From positions 40,421,521-40,485,520 of the forward strand of contig JAAONU010000002.1 of the NCBI GenBank assembly GCA_012932295.1: DNA of 64,000 nucleotides. Reading direction: 5' to 3'. Origin of the DNA: Cyclina sinensis (lineage: Eukaryota > Mollusca > Bivalvia > Venerida > Veneridae). The notes beneath the pieces are model-generated. The model was not told the origin of the DNA. It did not search any database and saw only the letters and a program-made list of their open reading frames with translations. Of this stretch, positions 13,301 to 25,300 are shown one piece after another; position 1 is the first letter of the stretch; each line of letters starts with the position of its first letter. Made by a program: the position numbers and the translations under genes.

Positions 13301-16300
13301 GGAACAATTTATTTCCAGAAAAGCCCACGGTGCGTATTTTACCTCCCCGATCCCCAGTATAGACCGATACTGCTGGAAATAGTACCCGGTTAGGTTACCA
13401 TCCAGTCCTGGAAAATCAGTCAGTAACTCGGTCTTTAACCGGAATCAAACCCGGGTCGTTGTGCAGCATAGTTTAGCTGATGGGTGTGTCGGGGTTAATT
13501 CGCCGAGACAACTTGTTCTTGTTTGTTCTTATGATAAGCTGTTGGGGCAAGTGTGAGGTTGGTGCAACCTAGAACCTGGTTTAAACCCCCAGTGGCAAAT
13601 GTTATGCCACTCACCGTTCTAAGGCGGTATGCACTCAGGTTTTCAGTTTCGTTGTTTGTGGTTTTTTTTCTTTAACTGATCTATAAATGAATTTATACTA
13701 TAAATGAATTTATACTATCTTTTCCTCTACTTATTGACTGTGTAAGGAGGCTGTATTTTTACTGTGTCTTTTTTTCCCAATTCTTTGCTGAATCAACGAC
13801 AACGTTTTTTAACATGCAACAGAACAATGAAAAGTAAGAATAACTGCCATCGAGACTATAACAGGTCGAAATTAAACTGTACCATTCGTTGTTTGTATAA
13901 AACAGTTTTTGATTGGCTGGTAATGCATCTAGATAAAATATGTTGCCATATTCCAGAAAATAAAATAAGTTCCGTACATGGGAAATTAAGAATACTGCAA
14001 ACATTGATTTCAGTTTCTAGTAACCTATTTCCTACATTATATTTTATTTCTTGTTTAATTTGTAATGTATGATATTGTGTTGTTCTTCTCGTTTAGACAT
14101 GTACATATGAAACTAGCACCGGCACCTTCATAAATAGCGGATCAACTGCAGGGCGGTTTCAGAAGTACAATCAACTGTCATACTACGCTTTGTATCTAGC
14201 AGAGGACGTGTATTACAAAAATATTTGTTGTAATCTAGCAAGCCTCTGCGAACTATTTTACGAAGTCAGACCGATTGTGAATACATGCGATGGAAGTCGG
14301 CAAATGAACTACGGTAAATTTTCATTTTAAGCATTGAGATCCGTCCGCGTGCACTTATCGCAACAGCTATGCGAACTGTATCTGTTTATTAATCAAGGCG
14401 TTTAAAACACTGAAAGGCTGTCGGCTGTATAGGAGGCAAAGGTTCATGCCGAGGCCCACATTCTGCTTTCGAAATCATCCCTCTATTTAGAAAACAAAGA
14501 ATATTCAAATCAGGGTAATGTTAACTTTTTAATGAACTTGTTTGCAATAACATTCAAATGGCTGTGATATAATGCTAATTCAGTCATTTATTCGTTTATT
14601 TTTTGGGTCGCTCACCGATATATTTAATGATGATGATGATGATGATGATTATTATTATTATTATTATTGTTGTTGTTGTTTTATAAGGATAAATTATTAA
14701 AGTCTTTAAGACAGAAAACCATCATTATGAAACAATGGTGCCATTGTCACAAAGTACCCCCGTTACAAAAGCTTTGAGTTAAAAGGTGGGCATAATGGAT
14801 AAAAAGAGGTGTTAGAAGGAAAGCAAGTTTGACTATTCTTAGAGCAGGATAGTGAAACATTAATTTTAAATGAACCTGAAGTAACACTGAAATCATGCAT
14901 GTAGAAAATATACTCCGGACAAAATTTGGACATATGTTGACTTTGCAACAAGAGCACCACGGAGCATCAACAATGAAAAAAAAAAGATTTTTTTTTAATT
15001 TCCGGGGGAAGTGGGAGCAAGGGTAGCCAATACCCTCTTGTTCCTGAAAAAAAAGAGAAAAATCCATTTTTAAGGGGGTGTGTCATTTCCAAAAAACAAA
15101 AGTTCTTTAGTCCTTTTTAAAATTTTACAGAAACAAAAGCCATGAATTTTCAGTTTGAATACTCACATTTTCATACTTTCATCTGACCTTTGATCTCTAT
15201 ATGTGACTTTGACCTTGGCCACGGGGTCCTGAAATTTGCACGCAACACTCCACGTTACAATGGTACACATTTATGCCAAGTTATATACTTACATACCTCA
15301 ATGTATGAAGCTTTGTTCTGGATAAGCGTTGTAATCGGACCTCTTAGTGTGACTTTGACCTAGACACCTGGTTCATGCGCATGACACTACGTCTCATGAT
15401 GCTGATCATTTGTGTCAGGATTTTATCAAATCCCTCCATGTATATAGAAAATATGCTCCGGACATAATCTGAACATTTCATCATATCTAATGACCTTGAC
15501 CTTGCATATATGGAGCTGGATTATGCGTGTAACGCTCAGTCGCATGATTATAAACATATGTGATAGAATCACTCAATTCATGATGACAAAATGTTCCTTT
15601 AACACATTTTCATATTTTTATCTGAACTTTGACCTCTATGTGTGACCTTTATCTAGGCCACAGGGACCTGGATTTTACATGTGACGCATTGCCGCACAAT
15701 GTTGAAAATTTATGCAAAGCTGTAATAAAATCCTTTGAAGCGTGTAAAAGGTATTCTCCGGGCAAGCGTTTTCATCTGAACTCTAAGTGTGGCCCTGACC
15801 TTTAACCTAGAGACCAGGTTCATGCGACCGACACTATATCTTATGATTGTTAACATTTATTTTGAAGTATTACTAAAACCCGACCATATATGTAGAAGAT
15901 ATGCTTCGGACAAAACTGGACGCCACCCACCCGTCATGGATGTTCCCATACTCAGTTCGGCATACTTCCTGTTCGGGAAGCAAGGAAATCCCCCTTAAGT
16001 GCTTCCCGATCGGGCAGCAAAAGTCAAAATCCTTTCCGATCAGGAAGTTTTGTTGTGTTTTTGACGTACCTTCGGAGAAATTGCCTGCGCAGAAAAGTTT
16101 TTGACCTACAAAAATTAGAAAATCATTTTTTGATGCAAACGTACTTCTTAAAGCCTACCGAGTCATTCTTTAAATGCCTACAATTCAAATAATGTGAATT
16201 TGAAGTCAAAAAATGTCGAGATTTCCAGAACAGAGCTGCTTCTCGTTTTGGATACACTGCTTCCCAACCTGAAAGTAAATTATATAATTTGGTATAAGTT

Positions 16301-19300
16301 TGTTTGCACAAAAAAAAAACAAAGTTAGTCAAGTTGACAAAGACTAGTCAATTTTTAAAAAAACATGTGGCACAGAAATAAATATCAAGAATGGAAATAT
16401 CAGGTAGCAGTGGTGTTCTAGTTAGATGCTATACTCCTGTAAAGAGTTTGAATATACTTATATAACAGAAGTTCAACCTTTATTTCAAGGAAGCAGTTGT
16501 TGAGTGGGATTAACATAAGTTGTTAAAGCTTGTTTCCCAATCGACGTACAATGAAAAGCTTTAAACTAAACTAATCAAAACTAAACAAGTTCACAGTAGT
16601 TTAAATTGTTGGAAGGTGACAAAGTCAAATAGTATGCAAAACACACCTTAAATTATTTCTTTAAGAAGAAATAAAGAAAAAAGAAATATTGTATATTTAT
16701 TTTATATTACTTTCCAAGGTTTTCATCCAGTTGTCTCCATTTGTCTGTGAGCTCGAGTTAACAGTAGACATATCAGAGCTTGACAGTTGTTTTGTGGAAT
16801 TACACTCTGTACATTGTTGCTCAACATTATGGACATATAGTCTTTATAGTATAAAACTTTAGTTTGATAATGATGATTTTTGTAATGTTTGTCAATTATG
16901 TCCAAAGTTTTTACATGAATATTGCGCCATATTGGAACACCACTGCCACCTGATATTTCCTTTCTTTATTTTTGATTTCTGTGCCACAGGTCTTTGAAAA
17001 CTGACTAGTCTGGGTCATGGCTAACTTTGTTTTGTGCAAACAAACTAATATCAAATTATATAATTTACTTCCAGATTGGGAAGCAGTGTATCCAAAACGG
17101 GAAGCAGCCTTTTTTTTTGAAAATCTCGACATCTTACTTAACTTTAAGTTCAAATTATTTTACTTGTAAGCATTTAAAAAATAATGACTAGGTAAGATTT
17201 TAGAAGTACGTTTCTTGCATCAAAAGGTGACTTTCAAATTTATGTGGGTTAAAAACTTTTCTGCACAGGCCATTTCTCTTGAGGTACGTACGTCAAAAAA
17301 GACCAAAACACTTGACGTTTGCGGCCTGATCGGGAAGCACTGACGGGAATTTCTTGCATCCCGAACAGGAAGTATGCTTAACTGGTAATACGACCGTTTT
17401 TTTCAATGTGCCATTTACTTCATGACCGTTTAAGAAATCTACACAGAGAGTTTCAGGTTGCAATTTTCTGAACCGATGGATTATATCATAGAGTTCCATT
17501 TAGAAGTCCAGTTAAATGATTTTACATTCTTTCTTAATTTGCTTTCTCAAGTGAATTTTCGTATAATCCTTCTATGATGAACCTTCTTTGAAACAAACCA
17601 ACATAATAAAAATGCGTCTACAATTTTTTTTAGTGGGCATAGATTTTCAGTTCATTTCTATTCGATCATGTAACTATGAAAATAAAAGTTTTTTGTTAAA
17701 CCCATTTTCACTGTCACAGACTAGTCAATTCTGTTTGCAAATATGTAAGACGTGCTTAACGTTAAATTCGGTGTGTTAGTCTGATAATGCGGAAAATGCG
17801 TGTTTCTGAACTAAAGAAAACCTAAAATAAAAAACATCGAAATGGTCAAGTTTTTCTAAACACTGAAATATCTGCTTGTCTTATATCCGAATTCGTGATA
17901 ATTCGTGATCTCTGTTTATCAGTGCATATGTTGAGCATCTGTGTACGGAATAAGATGAATACCTTTAAGGGTCAGCGTCTGCTTATAGGCTCAACATTGG
18001 TGTTTTTCTGTTTGTTTGTAATTCAGGTAGATGATTGTTTCAGTAACCGCACTACTTTTCCTAACAACACGATGCATCTTTTTTTTTCATTGTTTTCGCA
18101 CTCTCACTTGCGTAGAAAATGGTGTTAAGCATATGCTGTTCTTATTTCATAAAATTTCAAGTGTTTAGCTCAGTAACTCTGTACGTTTCTGAATCTGTAC
18201 GTTTCTGAATCTGTACGTTCCTGAATCTGTACGTTTCTCCCCCCACATTTATAGTGTACACGTGAAAAAAGTAACGTATGAAGGAAGTTAGCCAAAACAA
18301 CAACAGCAACAACACAGTAATATATCTACTTTAGCATGTGTGATTATTTATGAATTGCGAGATTATCCCTGTATATAATCCGAATATGTGGATACGCCTG
18401 TGTGGGCGCATTAGTATATCAATGTTTAAGTGGACTGCCCCTCGATGCCAGACTTTGATTAGCGGTTCTAAAGACTAGCGGCTGTCGCCGATATTCTGAA
18501 AATAGTGTTTTAATTAGAGATCAGAACTGAACTAAGTAGAAAATGCTCAGTGAACTAATACCTTTGGTTTTCATAACAATTTTGAAATTTCCTAGCTTGT
18601 AATGAATTGTCATTCAAAGGGAATGATACGATTGACTCATTTGTCTATACTACAGCATCAAGAGAGCTGTTGGAGTAAAATAGTTGAATGCATAAAGTCA
18701 ATAATGGCTGAATAATTGGTTTCCTTTCTTTCCAGCTGCTGGTTTCGGAGATCCACATATTATAACACTTGATGGGCGTACATATACAATGAACGGCCAC
18801 GGGGAATATATTCTTCTCAAGTCATCTTTAAATAACCTACAGATACAAGCTAGGACAGACAGATCATATCTAAAGGACGGAAATATTTCAGATGCCACGA
18901 TATTTAGCGCTTTTGCTATTCAAGATACGAATTCTTGGATACAAATGGAGATGAATGAAGACAGAACAGACACTCGGCTATATGTAGGGTCAAGCAATAG
19001 GAACTACAGTGACATAACGAGCGCACACCGTGTTGCAAACTTTGAAACAAACGTTAACGGGCTGATACTGAAGCGTGTCGATAACACAATAAGAATTTCC
19101 TTCTTCGATACAGGTGAATATTATTTCTATCAAAATCTTTCGCTTAGCTGAAACTACTTAATCTTAGCCAGTCAATACACGAAGATTGCAACCATATATT
19201 TCGTTTCATCACTTCTTTATAATCATTTCATAATCATTTACTCAAATAGAGATTTCTGCAAATAAAACTATGCATCAACTATCATATGTAAATGATGAAT

Positions 19301-22300
19301 ATCACAAGACAAAAAAATAGAGGTGCCTTAATAATACCGCCAGGTACTACTTAAGTGATGATTATCGCATAACAGCGTCTTATATTAAATGTACGTGTGG
19401 ATTAGTCTCACTATTTCGCCTCCGAAGGTGAACCCATTTTACAATCTGATATTTTATTGTTGTTCACCTTCTACGTCTCACTTTGATCTGCATCTGGCTA
19501 AGCGGACTCGCCCAATCGTAGGCGATTGGGCACTTTTTATGGCTCGTTTGTCCAACAGTTCACAGAGTTTAAGGCAAAAATGATAAAAATATGATAAAAT
19601 ATGATAACTAAATTCATACCTGATCCTGTAATCCAAGAAAACACACAAATACATAAGTATAGAACTGAAACACTTATTTCGTACCTGATTAATCCACCAT
19701 TTTACTCAAAATTTGGCAATCGGAATAATCGGTGTTCTAGGTTATAAGTTAACTAGGGTAGGGTAAAGAATCTGCCGAACGATATCCGCTCAGTTATATG
19801 CAGTTTAAAATTAGGCTTAAAGGTTGAACATCTAAAAAATATCAGAATTATAAAATGGGTTCAACACTTTAAGCTTGATTAATTAGGCTACGTGTGGATA
19901 TGTAGGTGTGAAGGGATGTGTGGGACGGCGGAAGGGGGGGGGGGGCGGGGGAGAGGGGGTGGAGGTCTTACGAACAAGAAAATCCGTAAAAGAAAGATGC
20001 AAAGCATCCTAAAATACACAACCCAGGTTGGGTTTCAAATCCGATCTTAGCGCATCGAAGGCCAACACCCTAACCACTGAGACAAAGAATCGATTCACTG
20101 ACACATTTGCCAGCGGTTGTATTTATACAATTATAGGAAAGTATTCACGAGACCGTAACACATCCCCTTTTGAGAAAGTCATTATTTATAATGACGAATG
20201 GTGTTGTGTATTTTTGATATCAGAAGATCAGACAGAAATCATGAAAGATTCTTTTTTCTTAATTTGTGTAACTTAGTCAAGGAGAAGTTATCACGGACGA
20301 GGCCCAATCTTACGAACATGAAAGTCCGTAACAGAACGATGCAAAGCATCTTAGAATACACAACCCGGAGTCGGTTTCAGTCCCCGATTTTAGCGCATTG
20401 AAGGCCAACAACCTAACCACTGAGCCAAAGAATCGATTCCCTGACGCAGTTGTCAGAGGTTGTATTTATACAATTATAGGAGGGTATGCACTAGACCGTA
20501 AAAAAGGTCAGTGAATGTATTTAAGCATTTTATGAGCGGAAATGCATTCTCATCTAGTGAAAAGAGGTGTACACTAAGATTATTTAATAATATACAATAA
20601 CTGACTATTGCGGCATGAAATATGACGAAGTATCCATCAGACAATATAAATATCTACCGAGGCGACAGCCGCGGTCAAGCAGCGGACGTGGTCCAGTGGT
20701 AACGCGCTGGACTGGTAAAGCAGGGGTCCCGAGATCGATCCCCCGCTCCTCCACTAACATTACTAATAGTCTTTCGGATGAGACGTAAAACCGAGGTCCC
20801 AAGTATCAGTGCTATACACTAAGAATGTAAAAGAACCAGGGGTGTCTCTGGGATGGGATGCTTTCTGTATCTTGCACTCCCCCCACAACATAAAATAACT
20901 AATCTCTTTAGGGGGCGTCGGTCATATGGACAACCGGTATCGACGATAAATAAGCTCAGATAGATAGATAGCCGCGGTCATTATTGTGGATATGACATTA
21001 CATTTACTGCTTTAACAGTCAACAGTTGATTTATCATAAACACAATTTAAAAGGACACGAATCAATCCAAACACCTTATTAACAAGTATATGTTATAGGT
21101 CATGTGACACGACTATAGCAACACTTTGTCTATTCAAAATAATCATAATGTACTGATTAAAATGGTTTAATTACGAAATTATGAAAATATTGTTATTGAT
21201 AAGAAAAAACATGTTTTTGATGATCGGCTGTTTTCGTTTCGACATCGGTAGTTTCCGCCGCATTTTTTGGCTGTGACGTAGGTTTATCCCTACTGTACGA
21301 GGCAGTAGTGCAGAATTACACTGCTCACAACGCAAAAATAACACTAACCCACAAGTGAAAGAAACACAATAAAGGCACACTTATAAAAATAACATGCTAT
21401 AAATTGTAAATAAAAAAATGTGTGAATACTTCTCGATTTTTATAACTAAATTCAAACTTTGTGCCTGGAGAACGGGTTGTAATTTTACCTTAACCTACCC
21501 AAATGGGCCCATTGTATATTCTGCATAGCTGTCAAAACAAAGCAATTAACTTTTTTTATGACCCAATCAATGTTAAAGTTGAGACAATTAGCAAAATTTT
21601 ATGGCAAGTAATCTTACAAATTGATTGAATTACTTTTGATCAGTCACACTTGTGAAAACATTATGTAATAATAGTTGCTTCTAATTAGCATGTCACAATG
21701 ATTTTTACTTATGAAGCTTCATGCAGTTAAATATTTTAATAAGATAATTAAATGTAATAGATCTATTTATGATGAAAATAAAAAATCATTCGACTTGTAA
21801 ATGTGAGCATTAAAAAAACCAAAAAACAAAAAAAAAAAAACAAAAAAAAACAGCAATGTGTTTGTGTTATGAATTTGACATAGTTTTTAGGGCTTCTTCT
21901 TACCATATTATTTGTTCTTTGATCATTGTTTTGTTTTGAAAAAAAAATCTAGAATGAATAAGCAAAACAAGATATGTATTTTTAATGAAAAAAAAATCAT
22001 AGATCTAGTCAAATACCTCAGGCGAAATATATCACAGACAAATAAGCAACACATCACTGTAAAGAGAATGTTTTTATGGGAAAAAATCTCTCAATTAGAT
22101 TTAGCTTATCAAGTCTTCCAAAAAACTGCATGGGATAAAAATGAGAATGTTCAAAATCTTTTTGGGCAGTTACTTGGAAAATATCTCTAATGTATCTTTT
22201 AATTTTATAACCCTAATTGAACTAGTCTCTAAATAAGTTGTGCTCACTGGCTTCGTTATTCCATTAAAAATTCAAATTATTTATTTAAACAATCTTCAAT

Positions 22301-25300
22301 GTATATTCACTGATGTTAGCTTAACTTGTTCAGTTTGATTTTTTGACTATTTTCAGTCTACATTTTCACTTTCCATCATAATTTTTAAGTTTTTGTTAGC
22401 CGTCCAGGCAGCTGTGTCAAATGGCAAGGAATAAATAGTGCGTCACTTCCGGTTGCGCGTGTGACAGGTGCACGCGACCAAGAGCGTAAAATATGGATTT
22501 TAATTTGCTATAAAAACTACCTTAAGGATGAAAATTACCTGCGGAATTTTGTAAAACTGTCATAGATAGATATATATTTTTCGCTCATATGAAAATTTCG
22601 AGGTCAAAATTTTGTGTCGCATGACCTTTATGTTTGACTTTATTCTCATTATAGGGCATCAAGTAATCCGTTGATTATTACACTTAATGTCAATTTTCTG
22701 ATGCTTTTTTATATAATAATACAAAAATTATAAAAAATACTTTGACCTTCACGTTTTTCATTTTTAAGAGTTATTTTGTATTACATTTCATTTCAATTAA
22801 CTTGTTCATACACTCGACGTCAAAAATGAGGTCCATACTTATAATGGTCGGGAACGACTTGTAGGATTATCTATAATAGATTTGTTGGGAAAGACAGTGA
22901 AATAGTGAGCGGATACGCCATCTCTGCCAATGATATATCGCCATTTTAGGTTAAGTAATGCTTTTCTCCTTTTGTTGATTTATCAGTGATTATTTTAAGT
23001 TTATTTACAACAGGGCATTTATTTGTACTTGACTTTGGCAAATGGAATACTTGAACTGGACCTTGGACTGGATGATTCATACCAAAATCAAACCGAAGGG
23101 TTGCTAGGCAATTTCAATCGAGACCCAACGGACGACTTCCGCCCACGCTCTGTGTCAACACCATTAGCCAGATTCATCTTCAGAGAAAATCATTTTGATA
23201 GATTTCGCAAAAACATGTAAATACTGTTTTCTTTATTGTACTTAAATTGGAAAGTTTCTATTTTTAAACAGATAAATGAAATGTGGGGTGTTGAATGCAC
23301 TTTAGTTAAATTTCATGAAAGCGTGCTTATTTTGTATACTACGCACGCACTTTGATATTCGGCGTGTGTCTTTTTGTATACTGTTTAAAAAAAGTTATCT
23401 TTTGACTCGTAAAACTTGCAGTATTCTACTGTAATTTCTTTTGTCATTCTGTCTGTTTGACAAAGCGCCCCCACCTTTCAAATAATTATCATTATAAATA
23501 TACGTAACTGACTGTTTCTTCTTCAAGAAACCAGGCCAAAGCAACAGAGATTGGAAGAAATATCAGCAAATGTGTGTCCGACAACTCTATGTTATCCTGC
23601 TGATAAGTGTATACAAATTTGAATAACATGCATAACTCTAACTAAATAGAAAACAAAAAACTTCCGTGACTGATGACGAATAACTGAGATGTATATCTCT
23701 GTTAAGAATGTAGGCGTGTAATGGTAATTTTAATTGAATTGTTTTAAATGGAAGCTGAAATGTGCCATGTCGTACGAGCGAGTTTTCGAGGCAAAAAGGT
23801 GATAGATGACGTTTCGTGTTTCTTTTACCTTTTCCCTGCCAAGGCAAACACGCGAAGACAAGACAGATTTATGGCAAAAACACAAGGAATTGTTGGCCCT
23901 CCACACAAAAAAACTATGGTCGTATTGTCGACCGTTTGTGTCTTCCCCTGCAGGGCAAGGGCCACCGTTTGTCGCGTTTTTGACCTTTCACCCCGTCAAA
24001 TAAAGGCGAATACACGAGATCTAAAATGTGTGATGTTTTTGCCATAAACCTGTCGCGTTTTCGCGTAGGCGGGGCGGAAGGACGAAAACACGACCAAATC
24101 ACCTTTCGCCTTTTCCTCATACAATATGACATATATCCGCTCTAATATGACATGGCACAAATTATTTAATATAAACAGTATGTGAGCTATAAATTTGATT
24201 TGATAAGTATTGAATTTAAACCGCACAGACATAATGAGTCTGTCAAACAAAAAAGGAAATTTTCTATGTCTGGCCGCAAAAAGCTGTACCAAGCAGCCCG
24301 TTATCATAATCGATAATGAAACCCAAATGACTCCTGACAATAGAACACAAAAAGTGTATTAAACAATAAAAGCTACTAAAATGAGCAAACATGGTACCAA
24401 TTTTATTTTATGATATGAAAAACATATCAACAAAATTTCGAAAATTATCGATTGGTCCCGCAAATTAGCTGATGTGAGTGTTTTCTGATATCCGTCGCTA
24501 ACAAACTGCTAGGCTGCTACTTTTACATTCCAGCAGCCTAGAAATAAGGTGAATTTTTAAGTTTCATTTCATATCCAATAAGCTTGTAGTGTTCTTAGAA
24601 CGTGATTATAATGCATTTCAGACCATTTCACTGTTTCTAATATCTGTCGCTAACTTAAGGCTGCTAGGCTGCCTGGCTGCCAACTTCAGGCTGCTAGGCT
24701 GCCAACTTCACGGATATAAGTGTCTTTCATATACTGTTCTTTGCATGTAGGCAAACTATGCAAAGATATTTACCGAGCAATTTAGATAAAAACATTACTG
24801 AAAAAGTAATTTATTTATCTATTACATTTAAACGCATTGTTTTATTCAAAGATTATTGCAAGAGACACAATCTGTCCAATTCTAACAAAAATAAAATAAA
24901 ATAAAAAAATAAATATTGTAGAAAAAAATTATTTAAAGAGAGAGAAACAAAATATTAGTTTTAAGGGTATTTTATAAACATTTCTCAAATTAGTGCGCAT
25001 AAACAATAGCATAAAATAAACTAGATTGCATTAAAAATTCTCATAGCTTTAGCAATATTAGATCTTATTAACGTTTAGTGGGCTATCCTTATTTGCGCGA
25101 TCCGAAAATAAGTTTACGTTTCATAGCTATTAAATGAATGGAAAGGTTATTTTTCACTATAGGAAGATCAATGACAGTTTTATGGTCCTAATGCTACAAA
25201 ACTTACTACATAGATCAGTTAGGTGATCACAAGAATATGGAGTAGTTTCCTATCAGAATGTCAGGGTAGTCGGCAAATTGTTTCGTGGATTAATACTAGA

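Larger units (their letters stand above)
10876..14096. other. Intron 6 (3.2 kb): tandem repeat, MITE, SINE-like relic
   Basis: Three diverged copies of an 85-90 bp unit lie at 10928-11165 (shared blocks TTTCATATTTCGA and GCAAGG/TATTGAATT). A MITE lies at 11824-12302 and a tRNA-like minus-strand relic at about 13270-13660. Open frames at 13759-14072 on both strands have no recognisable content. Confidence 0.6.
14314..18735. other. Intron 7 (4.4 kb): large palindrome and molluscan-type repeats
   Basis: Trinucleotide tracts (ATG, ATT, GTT) lie at 14627-14680. Diverged repeats with phrases like TGACCTTGACCT lie at 15175-15790. A large inverted-repeat element lies at 15953-17384, and a 16-bp tandem of about four copies at 18186-18240. 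The rest is featureless. Confidence 0.6.
19114..23013. other. Intron 8 (3.9 kb): MITE copy, SINEs, no gene
   Basis: It holds MITE copy 2, a G-rich tract at 19933-19965, a duplicated minus-strand SINE (19971-20505) and a SINE with an 11-bp duplication (20678-20969). An A-rich simple tract lies at 21813-21851. From 21000 to 23013 I see nothing else. An open frame at 21912-22190 has no recognisable domain. Confidence 0.6.

Noticed and set aside
13759..14072. Overlapping open frames on both strands before exon 7
   Set aside because: No domain pattern, AT-rich composition, immediately upstream of a well-supported acceptor.
14747..15067. 106-codon minus-strand open frame
   Set aside because: No recognisable motif; low-complexity ends (homopolymer runs).
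19114..19151. Exon 8 reading on past its donor to a stop at 19151
   Set aside because: VWD homology continues in exon 9 and GTGAAT after CAG is a usable donor; the extension has no homology.
21912..22190. 92-codon open frame (Lys/Asn/Gln-rich)
   Set aside because: No domain, no splice context, composition follows the AT-rich background.
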